From Turritopsis dohrnii (Eukaryota; Cnidaria; Hydrozoa; Anthoathecata; Oceaniidae), in assembly GCA_027922465.2 (NCBI GenBank), contig BQMF02000003.1:248001-312000 (forward strand): a stretch of 64,000 nt of DNA, in the 5' to 3' direction. Numbering within the stretch: position 1 is the first letter of the stretch; each line of letters begins with the position of its first letter. The position numbers were made by a program, and so were the translations under genes. The notes under the pieces were generated by a model. It had not been told where the DNA came from. It worked only from the letters and a program-made list of their open reading frames with translations, and did not search any database. Positions 12,685-24,900 of this stretch are shown here, piece after piece.

Positions 12685-12887
12685 AACTTGTTATGGAAAA
12701 CTGATGTTAGTGGAAATGAAAGTGTAATTTGAAATAACAATACCCAGTGTCTATGCCTTTGTATCTTTGTATATATTTGTTTGCTTTATGTACGTGTATC
12801 TTTTAAGATATTTTTTAAGGCATGAGTTCTTATTTGTTTGTTCCTTATGTTTTTTATCAACACCATAGCTGTACATCATCATTAGTA

Positions 12888-12902
12888 AATAAAAAAAATC
12901 AG
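12888..12902 (+). promoter_or_regulatory. AATAAA signal abutting a splice-acceptor-like AG before DPH7
   Basis: AATAAA at 12888-12893 would serve the upstream membrane-protein gene. Only eight bases later TCAG (ending at 12902) forms an acceptor-like AG, four bases before the DPH7 start codon. The two genes therefore share almost no intergenic room. The AG could receive a 5'-UTR exon or a trans-spliced leader. Confidence 0.4.
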
Positions 12903-12906
12903 GTTT

Positions 12907-13956
12907 ATGAAGCTGAAATGTAATATGATTTGTGAAGTGCAGAATGAATTGTATTCGGAAATCCTTGATGAGACTGCTGATTCTGTTGAATCCATCCCTG
13001 GTGAAAAACTATTTACAGTTGGTACCTATCAGCTCGATGAGAATACTGATGCTGGCAATCACCTGAAACGGTTTGGATCTTTGATGTTATACGAAATTTA
13101 CAATGAAAATGATAGCCAACATGTTCGAAAGCTGCAAACAATAAAGCAAAATGCTATTTTGGATTGCAAGTGGCATAGTATTGACAATTTGCTGCTAAGT
13201 GTGGCAGATTCATGTGGTAATGCTTTATATTTCAAACTTTGTGACAATCACCTTCTGGAAATGTCAAAGCTACGCCTGAACGAAAAAGCATTATGCTTAT
13301 CTACTGATTGGGTAAAATCAAAGACACCTACTCAAGTTGCGTACAGTTTATCAAATGGCAACCTTTGTGTTGTCGATTATGCCCAGTCTCAACCAGTTAT
13401 TCTGAATGACTGGAAAGCCCATGATTTAGAAGCATGGATCGTCGCTTGTGATTATGAAAACAGCAAGTTACTGTATAGTGGCTCGGATGATTGTAAACTC
13501 AAGCTTTGGGATATGCGGGTGGGTTTTGAACAGCCATGTTTCATTAGTAAGCAACATGTGATGGGGGTATGTAGTATCCAAAGCTCCAAACACAATCCTC
13601 ACGTGTTTTGTTCTGGAAGTTACGATGAGAGTATTGTCATATGGGACAACAGGAGTATGAAGAAACCTGTCAGTGTCGTAGATACTGGTGGCGGAGTGTG
13701 GCGTTTGAAGTGGCACCCACAAAATGCTAAATCACTTTTAGCAGCATGTATGCACAATGGATTTAAAATCATTCAGTTTGATGAAAGTTTTGTGAAGTCA
13801 AACATTTTCTCTTATGATAAACATGAATCGTTAGCATATGGCGTTGATTGGTGCATATTGTCTGAAGACTATTTACCATGTGGTGATGTTATTGCATGCT
13901 GTTCTTTTTATGATCGCTTGTTAAGTGTTGTAAATTTATCATATGTCCAGAAGTAA
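12907..13956 (+). CDS. DPH7: diphthine methyltransferase, diphthamide biosynthesis protein 7 (WDR85)
   Basis: This is a WD40-propeller protein of the diphthamide pathway. DPH7 removes the methyl ester from methylated diphthine on elongation factor 2, which allows the final amidation to diphthamide in the cytosol. The 349-aa product is intronless. WD repeats end in GSDDCKLKLWDMR and SGSYDESIVIWDNR. The DPH7-typical stretch GGGVWRLKWHP and the C-terminal HESLAYGVDW are both present. The length is at the shorter end of the family (the human protein is longer), mainly through short loops. The start codon at 12907 is the first in frame and follows an acceptor-like AG. The same-strand neighbour upstream ends 222 bp away; METTL26 lies about 1.1 kb downstream. 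Confidence 0.9.
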   Translation: MKLKCNMICEVQNELYSEILDETADSVESIPGEKLFTVGTYQLDENTDAGNHLKRFGSLMLYEIYNENDSQHVRKLQTIKQNAILDCKWHSIDNLLLSVADSCGNALYFKLCDNHLLEMSKLRLNEKALCLSTDWVKSKTPTQVAYSLSNGNLCVVDYAQSQPVILNDWKAHDLEAWIVACDYENSKLLYSGSDDCKLKLWDMRVGFEQPCFISKQHVMGVCSIQSSKHNPHVFCSGSYDESIVIWDNRSMKKPVSVVDTGGGVWRLKWHPQNAKSLLAACMHNGFKIIQFDESFVKSNIFSYDKHESLAYGVDWCILSEDYLPCGDVIACCSFYDRLLSVVNLSYVQK

Positions 13957-14212
13957 CCAAGTAACAGATGGTGACTTATCTAGACACCTGTTATATATAT
14001 ATATTTGTGTTTTATAGTTTATTTGTTAAAACCAAAAACTTAAAAAGTGGTTTTAAACTATTGCAAGATGGGCAGTGAATGGGCAGTGAATGATAGTCTT
14101 GCCAGTCGTTTTAAACTAGGTTTTTCAATTTGTTGTTGTTTTCCAAAAACGATTTGATTATCTTGCCTTTTTTTTTTAAGTTTTTTAGATAAAGTATATC
14201 TGTCATCAGTAC

Positions 14213-14332
14213 TCAGTGGTAAATTGCTGAAAAAGCACTGCAAAAGAGTTCTTTTCTATAGAAATATACACATTATTTCAATAGAAATATGCTCTTCGTT
14301 GCAGTGACTTTTTAAGGATTTTGCCCACTGGG
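14213..14332. mobile_element. short MITE, family CAGTGGGCAAA, copy B (inverted)
   Basis: It runs from CTCAGTGGTAAATTGCTGAA to TTTTGCCCACTGGG, in the opposite orientation to copy A. The shared interior TTTCTATAGAAATAT is present. Confidence 0.8.
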
Positions 14333-14710
14333 TTTTTATATACATCCTCTTTCAAATTTTGTTAAATTTTTTTTAAATGTTAGTACTCATTTTTTTGAAA
14401 AAGTTACGTCACCTGATCTAAGTACAAAAAAATGTCACGATGGATATTTTGGAATTTTTGACAATTCAATAACTATTATAATTGCAGAAGTTCTTTGAAT
14501 TTCCTCATATTGTCACCATTTTTTATCTGAATCTGTTTTATTTCGCTTTGATGAAGCTCACTTCTACTGAAAATTTTCCCTAATCTAAATTGATGATAGA
14601 AAACTCTGCTTTGGTATAGGTGAGGCTAGAATCAAGTTAGGATTCGTTCTTGCAAATATTTTTTAAAAAAAGTTTCTACTGTAAATTTACAGCGAGAAGA
14701 AATTGTCAGT

Positions 14711-14840
14711 ACCCATTGGGTAAATTTGTTGAAAAATCTCTGTGAAGGAGTGCATTTCTAAAAATATACATACAATGTTCTTCGTCGCAGTGACTTTTTG
14801 ACGATGATTCGAAAATGATTTTTCAACAAATTTGCCCACT
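14711..14840. mobile_element. short MITE, family CAGTGGGCAAA, copy C (rearranged)
   Basis: It starts ACCCATTGGGTAAATTTG and ends AATTTGCCCACTG. After the expected CGCAGTGACTTTTTGACGAT the end of a second copy is appended (ATTTTTCAACAAATTTGCCC), so the copy looks chimeric or nested. Confidence 0.75.
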
Positions 14841-14868
14841 GCTGCTACAATAGCTTCTTATTCATCTA

Positions 14869-14990
14869 CCCATTGGGTTAAATCGTCAAAGAGTCACTGC
14901 GACGAAGAGCATTTTTATTGAAATTGTGTGTATATTTCTATAGAAGTGCACTCCTTCACAGAGATTTTTCAACAAATTTACCTGCTGGGT
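14869..14990. mobile_element. short MITE, family CAGTGGGCAAA, copy D
   Basis: It runs from CCCATTGGGTTAAATCGTCA to AAATTTACCTGCTGGGT. The interior holds GCGACGAAGAGCATTTTTAT and TTTCTATAGAAGTGCACTCC. It is one of the most complete copies and lies only 28 bp beyond copy C. Confidence 0.85.
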
Positions 14991-15046
14991 AATCATTCCT
15001 AAACTGATTTGACTTCGTAGGTGGTGTTTGGGAAGTAGGCTATAGA

Positions 15047-15980
15047 ATGAAGCTTAACTATCCTTCAGCTGATCGAAACAAGGAGTCGATTTTGAATGTT
15101 TTGAAGAGTGAAATTCAAGGTAGATCTTTTTTTGCTTTCATTCTCCAGGGAAAATCTCCCAGTAAATGTTTCTTGAACTGGCTTTTGTATTTGTCGTTAT
15201 TATTTGTTTTATTAATTTGTTTTTATTTCATATACTTGAAGGATTATTTTTTTCGCTCCCAACGAAAAATGCTTCAGTATACCATTCTCTTCATATTTTG
15301 GTTTATCTCCGAATGGATGAAAGACCTCTGTCATCCAATATTTTTCATCATTACAGAAGATTATAAGGGCTTACTGCAGCGTTGACAGATCCTATGGTTC
15401 GTCTAATTCGTACCTTCTCTGCTTCTTTTCAGCTGAAAAAGATGGGGTGGTGTTGGAAATATCATCTGGAACGGGACAGCACATCACACACTTCGCTAGT
15501 TATTTTCAAAACTGGACTTGGCAACCGTCCGAAATCAATTCGGATTGCCTAGTCAGCATTTCAAAGTATGTGGAAGATGCGCAATTGACCAACGTATTAC
15601 CACCTGTATTTGTTGACGTCATGCGGAAGTATGAGACTTGGAATGGAAGCTCCTTAAAAAGGGACTCCTTTGATTTAATTGTATGCATAAACGCTATCCA
15701 CATAACTCCGCTAGAATTTACCACTAACTTATTCAACGGTGCTGGCGCCTTACTCAAGTCTGGCGGGAAACTGATCACTTACGGACCATACCAAGTGGAT
15801 GGCGTTCTAACGCCACAGAGTAACGTGGATTTCAACGAAAGTCTGAAACAGCGCAATCCTTTATGGGGTATTCGAGATACAGAGTTTCTGAGAAATCTTG
15901 CAAACGAAAACATGATGTCATTGGAAAAGATGGTAGACACACCAGCTAATAACAAATGTCTAGTCTTTCTAAGAAAATAA
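15047..15980 (+). CDS. METTL26: METTL26 / UPF0585 (DUF938) methyltransferase-like protein
   Basis: This small Rossmann-fold protein belongs to the DUF938 family (human METTL26, formerly C16orf13), whose substrate is not established. There are two exons, 15047-15119 and 15433-15980. The donor CAAG|GTAGAT and acceptor CTTTTCAG|CTG join in phase to give SEIQ-A-EKDGVVLEISSG. The N-terminus YPSADRNKESIL matches the family's (A)ADRNK.PIL opening. Motif I is LEISSGTGQH, and WQPSEI follows. ITYGPYQVDG, QSNVDFNESL and the C-terminal MVDTPANNKCLVF are all diagnostic. The model gives 206 residues, the usual family length. The first exon also stays open into the intron, but only the spliced form restores the conserved core. 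Confidence 0.93.
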
Positions 15981-16847
15981 GTCCGTCAGCATTTTTTTTT
16001 TTTTTTTTTTTGCGTTGTGGACATGATTATCTTCCAAGATAAATTATCAATTATCAACAATCAAATTTTGCTGCTCGGGAGAGTGGTGGTACGGACCAAT
16101 CAGATTGCTCCTTTATGACGCCTTTCTATGTGTGTCCTATCGAACTTTTTTGACGGGTTAGGTTTTTTTGGGTTTTTTTTTTTTTGACAATCAAATTTGT
16201 CAATATTTACTATAATTGGTGAGAATGATTTATTCGGTATAATATTTCATGCCGTCTCCAATATTTTTAAAAAAATTTTATGAACTCTTTTTTTATTAAA
16301 ATTCAAAACATCCTTAATCGAGATCCGCAAAACTATTTATATATTTATTTACTTTTCTGTGTCACCATCCCACCAAACACAAACAAAATTCGTAGGGTTT
16401 TGATTGAAATTACAATGTTATCTTTGCGTTTTTCATTTCATTTCGATTTTCCCTCGTAAAAATTTAATTACGCTAATCATTAATTTCATTCTGTTTAATT
16501 AATTGCTTGAATATGATATTGGTTACAGTATATTGGCAATGTTCACTGCGTAACGGGTGGCATGCTAGCTAATTCACTCAGGCGAAACGAGTTGTATGAA
16601 GTGCAGACCACCAGTTAATGCCGAAGATCAGCACCACACAAAAAAATCGAACGTGGGTTTTTTTATATAGAACGTTCGAAAAATTTCGAGGAAATTTATT
16701 ATTACGATCGAATGAAAGTTATTTATTTATTGTTGTTGTTGTTGTTTTTTTGGCGTTCGTAAAAACTGTTATAGATCTGGCGGGCGATTATGTTATGAGT
16801 TGATTCAATACTGATTGAACTTTCGTTGAAAAGTGACTTGGCGAATT
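15981..16847. other. spacer and presumed promoter/5' leader of the giant gene
   Basis: AT-rich sequence with several homopolymer T runs and a TTG microsatellite near 16729-16747. A TATATA box-like stretch at about 16661-16668 lies some 180 bp before the start codon of the giant secreted-protein gene. A 61-codon open frame at 16618 shows no support as a gene. Confidence 0.4.
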
Positions 16848-18923
16848 ATGGGAGTAACGTCTCCTCATAAATATCTCAACATTTTCCTGGTCACTGTTCT
16901 ATTACATGTGTTGTTTCAAACAGTTACCACTTCGAACTCGGAACGTTTAATTCATCGTTTGAAAAGGGATTTAGACGATAGCGAATCGGTTGGTGATGCG
17001 TTATACGAAGACAAGGACTTGATTAAACGGGAGGAAATCCCGGTGCCTTCTGTTACACAAACTGATAACGCCGATGACAGAAGTATTTTGTCGAGTGTGA
17101 AAAAGGTTAATAACAGTGAACATACGGCCGATGACTCGAACGAAGAAAGCGGCAGTGGATCGTCGGAAGACAACGATAATGACGACGACGATACTAAATT
17201 GTCGAGTAAAGCGTCGAGCAAACCTGTCAAAGTAAAGCACCTCGATAAGATAAATACATCCAGTCACGCCAAGAAAAGGCATAGTACATCCACTAGCACA
17301 AAACACCACAAATTAACACAAGCCAGAAATGACGTGCTTACCTCAGCAGATGAAGAACGCGAGAAAGCAGTGGAGGAGGAAAAGCTTAATGAAGGTATGG
17401 ATTCCAATGTTGACCATCCTCTTATTAACACACAATTGACGAAACGATATGACGAACAAAGAGACACGTCTAATGGCGAAATCTTAGGTATAGAAGACAA
17501 TACTAGGAAACGACAACACATACATGACGTGACAATCAATAGTATTGACGATAGTTTATTATACGACATTGACCATACACGCGCTGAAACTGTACCTGAC
17601 ACGACTTCAGACTATTTGGAAAATGACATTGTTTCTACTGAAGGCCAAAGTCTGTATACTGTGAAGCGTGATGCTAATGCTGAGAGTCGAGTTAAACGTG
17701 AGGGAGAACACGCTGTTGCTGATACCCATGACATGCAAGATGGTGGAGCGCCATCTCATTTCCAGGTTGACGACAAGTCGTCGGACTTGGAAATAAATGC
17801 GAATTCCGCCGGTGTGAAGGTTAAAGCCAAACCAGCTTCCTTACAAGTTGTGTCTCGGCCAGGTTCTCATCACGAAGTACCTGCATATATCCATCCACCA
17901 ATGGAGCAAATATACCATGAACCTATTCATCATTACCATCCCCGTCATCACCATCGTCATCACCATCATCGACATCATCATCATCATCATCACGAACCAC
18001 ATGATTACATGCCGGAGACTTTCATTGATCCACACATGTTTGACTATGGCCACGAATATCATCATGAAATGCCCCATTTCTTTAACGTGCCACATTGGCA
18101 AGACACATGGGGCAGTGGAATCGGTGGAATGGGAGGAATGGGTGGATGGGGATGGGGAGGTGGCGATGGCGGCGGCTACGGTGGAGAGGGGCATGGATTT
18201 GGACGAAGCTTAAGTGATCGTTTTCGCGATGTTCAAGCATTTGGGCGCAGTAATGTTGAACCTGCTTTAGATCCAAGATTGGGTGCAGTCTCTTCTGCAA
18301 ACGGTTTCAGTTCTGGTATCGCTTTGCCAGACACCGAAAATATGTTACAAAGTAACCAAATGTTGGATGAGCGAGAGCGCATGCACCAAGCACACCTCCG
18401 ACAAATTCACGATTCGGCACTGCGAGAATTTGTGGACGCGCAAGCAGAAAAGGTTCGAGAGCTGGAATTCGATACGCCCAGATATCACATGTCCGGTATA
18501 CACCATATACCACTGGAGAATGTTCATAGCGAACCGCGAGAAGAAATGCCCGCATTCCCTGAAAGACCATCGCTATTCCATGATACTCCAGAATACCATG
18601 AACCGGGTCTAGATAAATTCTCAGCCTACCAGCAAGCTGCTGCTGAAATCGAGGCTCAACAGCAAGAGCCGAAAGGCTCGTACGAACAACATCACCAAGC
18701 TGATAGGTTATATGCTGGCTTGGATGATACGGCTCGAGATTTCCCATCTTCTTCAAGTTTCTCAGCAAGACATTATGGTGTCGTAGAGAAAACAAGAAAA
18801 AGATCGTCGCATCCACATTACAGGTAAATGTCTATTTCTATCAAAACATTTTACTTTTAGCACTGAAGATGATAATATATCGAAAAGCTTTTTTCTTAAT
18901 TTTAAAGATTTGTCGTCTTGTTT

Positions 18924-18983
<60 letters not shown>

Positions 18984-21900
18984 AAAAGATGTTTTATAAC
19001 ATTAGCAAAACTGATGATGAATTCTTGGTTAGGAATTGGTTAGATGATTCTTAAATGAAAATACATAAATGAATAAATCTTTTGGGTATAAGGGGTATGG
19101 GGATGAATGTCAAAATTTCAGAACTTGTCTTGAAATGGAGACTAGTTATAGGGATATAATTGCGAAAAGGAATTTGTCGTTTTATTTTTTGTGTCTCTTG
19201 AAATCTGATTTATTCTCTAGAGATACGCACGGTTATGCAAGATTCGATATTCCTAAAGATGCACAAGTGGGTCCGGTTGGCCTTCCATCTATTGATAATG
19301 TTGCTTCGCTTGGTGAGCATACCGAAAAAGCAATTGAACAAGGTGCTGGCAGTATGCCCGAGGTTCATGGTGATTACGGTACACAGAATAGTGAACAGGA
19401 GGAGGCGATGAAGGAGGACAAAGAATTTGACCGGATAACGGAGATTCAAGATAACATGTATAAGAAGTTAGGTGGTGTTCTACCACTAGGCGATGTTCCT
19501 AAACCAGACATCTACCCGAACCCGGTACACGGTCAGTTCCAAAACAGTGACTTACAAATCGAGAGAAAACCGACTGAAGACCACTACGAGGAATACGGTC
19601 ACGGTTTTAAAAAAGACAGTTTCCCATCCAATGTCACTGATGTTGTTGCCAATTTGAATGAAACACTGGCCAGCTTAGCCCCTTCCCCTGACAAAAGCAA
19701 CGATTCGAGCTTACCGACTGAAAATCGAACCAACTCAGTCACTGCCACCGACAACGATGCGAAGAACCTTCACCATGTCACCATTGAGGTCGGAAAAAGT
19801 AAAAGCATGAACTTTGACGGGAAGAACAACGGTGTTCGTTTGAGTACTGCAGAACCTGGAAACGCAACGATTCACAAACGAAATAAAATTGAGAAACAAA
19901 AAGTGACTAAGGGTGCCAAACATGCAAAAGCCGAAAAAATAAAGGAAGCGAAAGGGGGGAAGAAAAATGCGGTTATTGTGAATCGGCCGCCGGTCATCTA
20001 TCACCCTCCACCTGAAATATACCATAGACCAGCCATAGTTTTGCACAGACCACCTATACTCATAGAACGACCATCCATTGTATATCATCAACCACCAGTT
20101 ATCGTGCACAGACCAGCAGTCATATACAGACAACCTCCTTTAATATTTCATCAACCACCGCCTGTCGTCCACCAACCATTACTTAAGTCTCACGACACGT
20201 GGATGCCTCTACCATCCTTACACCATATCGGTTCCTCTATTCAACATGCTGGTGTATGGACTGGTGTACCAAGGCAAGCCGGTTGGAGTACTGACTTAAT
20301 TGCAAATGCCAATGGCGTAAACTTTGGGCACGGTGACTTTCAACAAGGGGAAAATGATTTCAACGGGGGAATACCTGTAACAGGTGGTCCAGTTGAAGGT
20401 GGCGACGCTGGAGGGGGTGATGCAGTTTTAAGTGGAGGTGTTGACGGTAGCGCAATGGCTTCGCAGGATGCCGTTATTGGACAGATGGGTGGCCACGACA
20501 TTCAAGGCTTGCCGTTAAGCGAGGGAAGGCCTGAGGAGGCGGGTACTCCGGTCAGCCCGGAAGCAATCGGTGCGTCTCCATTAACAAACGCTGCACCAGC
20601 TGAACCGTTAGCTGACAATGGTATACGAAAATCTGATATTCACTCAAGTAAGCCAAAGAAAACGGCGGTGAGTAAAACCAAATTACCAAAGAAAAAGAAG
20701 AAGAAATCGTCGCTAGAAAGATTGCGTCGTGCCGCTACCATCTTGGCCGACGCCCTGAAAAACGATACGACAGTATCAAAAAGATCTCCCAAGGACAAGA
20801 AAGGTACGAAGAAAGATGTTGTTGTTAATAGACCCCCTATTATCTACCATCCACCACCTGAGATATACCACAGACCAGATATAGTCATACACAGACCACC
20901 CATTGTAATACACAGACCACCAATCATATATCATCAACCACCTGTGATAGTACACAGACCTGCAGTTGTTTACCATCAACCACCTATTGTATTTCATCAA
21001 CCGCCTCCCGCTGTACAGCAACCACTACTTTATTCGCATGATACTTTTGTTGTACATCCAAGTTTCGTTGCACAGCATTTGGGCTCAATCCTACGCACAG
21101 CACACCATTACATTGGTCCCCCCAGATTACTCACACACATGGGCGAGCCATTGTTTCAGGGTTTAGCTGGCCAACTGGAAGCCGAATCACATGACACTAA
21201 TTCTCCTCCCTTAGCAGGTGAATCAACTGAAGACCAGCTGCAACGCTTGAACGGACCTAATGGCCTAGTGGGAAATTTCAACCAAGCTGTTATGGGACAG
21301 GGTGGAATTCACGGGCTAGGCTTCGATCATTCACCTATCCAAAGCAATGCACCGTTATCAACTGAAGAAGATAATCAAGCACAAATCGACCAAGCAGCAC
21401 AAGCCAGAAGCATGGCCGGATTCACAGAAAATATGGAACCGTCCAGATTTGCATCTCCGGATTTCACGAGAACGTTTACGGATAATGTGGAGCAGCCGTT
21501 CGACGGGCGAGACATAACAGGAAATATGGATTACCAAAACATTCCGGAAGCGCAGAGTGGTATGGAGAATTTAGGAATGCGTTTTAAGCGGTCTCACGTC
21601 AGTCATGGCAAGCACAAACATCAACACAAGAAGCTAAAGGAAACCACTGGTGCAAAGAGGAATTTTCCAGTCGATGAACATGGTAGCAATTTCGAATTTC
21701 ATCGAACTCCTGATGGTGGGCGTGAGGTGGTTTTCCATAGACCTGGCGTTATTTTCCATCCACCACCAGAAATTGTACATCGACCGAATATTGTTATACA
21801 TCGCGCTTCATTAATAGTTCACCGTGCCCCCATTGTTGTTCACCAGCCCCCCGTGGTTATTCATCGGCCGCCGGTTTATTATCATCAACCTGACGTGGTA

Positions 21901-24900
21901 TTTCACACTCCGCCACCTGTGGTGCGCCAACCTAGTTACCGGTCTCATGACGTGTATGCGCATGTTCCGGTTTTGCATCACGTGCATTCTCACCTCACTC
22001 ACGTTCACGACCTGCTCGGAAATCCATTCCATTTGCACGGCTTCCATCATCACTACGATGGACATGGTGTATTTGGAGACTTAGCACAAGGGAGACACCA
22101 CGGTGGAGATTTTGGCCAGTATTTCCATGACAGATTCGAGGACTATCCCGACGGAATGAACGATCAAATTGGTGAAGGTCCGTTTGGCGATCATGGAATA
22201 TTTTCGACTCATCACGAAGATTATGGAAACCACGAACCTTATATGACTGGCCAGTACTATTACAACAGGAATCTTGGAGATAAATACGGTTTACACCATT
22301 ATGGAAAGCCCATACCGACGGATGAAAGCCACGGTGACGACGTTGATGACGATGAAGAAAATGATGAAGATAGCGAATCACGCTCACGTATTTCAAACGC
22401 GGGCGCAAAGTTTTATGACAACGACCGCGCTTTTAATGACAATGACGACGACTTTAATGACGAAAACGACGATGACTTTACTGATGAAACAGGCGAAGCA
22501 CGTTCCAAAATTATTGCGCCCAAAAATTTAGTTACTCGCTCTAGCGATGACGAAGATCCTACAGGTATTGATTAATGGTGACGATAGGGATGTTTTAGCT
22601 GTTAACTATTCACAGCAATATCGCTTAATTTAAAGAAGTACTTCAACAGCAATGACATCCCTTTTTGTTTGTTCAATTCTTAGAAGAACTAATGTAGTCA
22701 TAACTCACAAAGCGTTATATCTTAGTTAGGTTAACTTCGGAATCCAAAAATCTGTGTGAAATTCAAGGAGTTGGAGTTGCATTAGTTCCACTGTATTTGC
22801 TTGGGTTCAACTGTATTAACACGCGCTTCACTGTATTTACATGAGTTGCACTGTATTGTTTAGATTCATCAATAAACAGCTACTTGAATGGCGCTCTAGG
22901 TCCTTCGGAAGAGACGCCACGAGTGGACAACATTGCTGACGATGCAAAAACTGTCGAGGACGATACAGCTACAGCGGAATCAGCATCCGCCACGGCCGCG
23001 AACGATGATTCGGAACTCCAATCTGTCCCGCAAAATGAAGAGAATGCAGCAACAGGCTCAGACGATCCTGCAACCGATGGACCTGTAGGAAACCTATTTT
23101 ACGGTAACGCAGCTGCTATGCTTCCTGATGAAAAAGAAATCAAAGAAGGGGAAACAGACCAAGGCAGTGTTCCTGCATCTGAACGATCGAATGTTGTCAA
23201 GTCTACGAAAAGATCAAAATCCAAGAAACACCATGAGAAGGGAAAGAAGAAACAGGATATTTCCTCCAGATGTTTAGATTGCGGAGATAATTGCGACTCT
23301 GACTGTTTTAACCAGCACGATGGTTTCGCTGGCGGATACGGTGGCTTGGGATCTGGTATCAGTGGTGGATACGGAGGTATCGGTGGTGGATACGGAGGTA
23401 TCGGTGGTGGATACGGAGGTATCGGTGGTGGATACGGAGGTATCGGTGGTGGATATGGAGGTATTGGTGGTGGATATGGTGGAATTGGTGGCGGTTTCGG
23501 TGGTATAACTACTGGAATCGGCGGTGGTTATGGTAGTGTAGCGGGTGGCGACGGTGGTATTGGTTTGGGCGGAGGATATGATGGTGTTGGTCATGGTGGC
23601 GTAGGTATTGGCGACGGTGGTTTAACCGCTGGAGGTTTAGGTCACGCTGGATATGGTGATGGCTTTGGGCATGATGCCTCAGGTTTGATAAGTACTGGGT
23701 ACGACAGTGGTATGATGAACTTTGACCATGGCGGTTTCAATAACATTCATCACAACCATCATCACCATACGACGGTGTACCATCGTCCCGATATCGTTGT
23801 GCCCCAACCCCCGGATGTCATTCACAGACCCGATATTCACATTCACAGAAAACCGATTATCATCCATCGGAAACCGATAATATACCATCAGAAACCGGTT
23901 GTGGTACATAAGCCGCCTGTGGTAGTACACCAATCTCCGATTGTTGTTCATCCTGTAATTCACCATCATCGAATGGTAACGCACCACGTGCACGACTATC
24001 ACGTTGAACCTCGAGTGAACGAAAGTGACGATTGCGAATGCAGCGGAAATGAAGGTTGTTCTTGCGATGACGATTGCGGATGCAGCGGAAAGAAAGGTTG
24101 CATTTGCGATAAACACTCGAAAAAGGCCAAGGTAGAGAACGCAACTGCAAGATCTGCGATCAGTCCGAAACACGTAAAAGGTAAACATTTGTCTTCTTCA
24201 AAGAAACAAGATATATCTTCCAGATGTTTAGATTGCGGTGATCATTGTGATGATGACTGCCACGGGGATTACAGTGGTGGTGGTGGTATGTTAGGTGGTG
24301 GAACTGGCTACGACGCGGCTGCATCCGATGCTGGTCACATGGCGCCAACGAGTGATTACACAGAACACGGAGATAGTTATGCTGATCATAGTGGCATATT
24401 AGGTGACCAGTCTATATTAGGCGGATTTGGCCAGAGCGGATATGGAGGAGGAGGCGAAGGTGGTGTTTTCGGTGGACATGGTCTCGTTAATTTTGGTAGT
24501 CATACCTTACATGGATTAGATAACACGGGACATGAAGGCATGCATGGTCATCAAGAAACCACAGTTTATAAGCGACCTGACATCATCGTTCCTCAGCCTC
24601 CAGATGTAATTCATAGACCTGACATTGTTATTCACAGGGCTCCTATAATTGTACATAGAAGGCCAATTATTTATCATCAGGCACCAGTTGTTGTTCATAA
24701 GCCACCGGTTGTTGTGCATCAAGCCCCAATCGTTGTCCATCCTGTTGTACACCATCATCGAGTTGTGACGCACCACGTGCATGACTATCACGTCGAACCT
24801 CACGTTCATTCTACAGGTTGTGGGTGTATGGGTAAAAAGGACTGCATTTGCGATGAAGAAGGGGAAAAGGAAAAAAGTGTCTCGAATTTGAATTTAAGGT

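Larger units (their letters stand above)
13957..15046. other. spacer between DPH7 and METTL26, filled with MITE copies
   Basis: Apart from three CAGTGGG-family MITE copies, this is AT-rich sequence with no supported gene. A TATATA-rich stretch follows the DPH7 stop. Confidence 0.6.

Noticed and set aside
15120..15385. Continuation of the METTL26 first exon as a 112-aa membrane-like protein
   Set aside because: The hydrophobic Phe/Leu/Tyr run is T-rich intron read through. Splicing at 15119 restores the conserved family sequence.
19069..19220. Separate start for the second large open segment
   Set aside because: The stretch lies before a TTCTCTAG acceptor that joins in phase with exon 1, and its composition is AT-rich intron-like.
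23374..23500. CRISPR-like regular repeat pattern
   Set aside because: The repeats are contiguous, coding and without spacers, in a eukaryotic gene.
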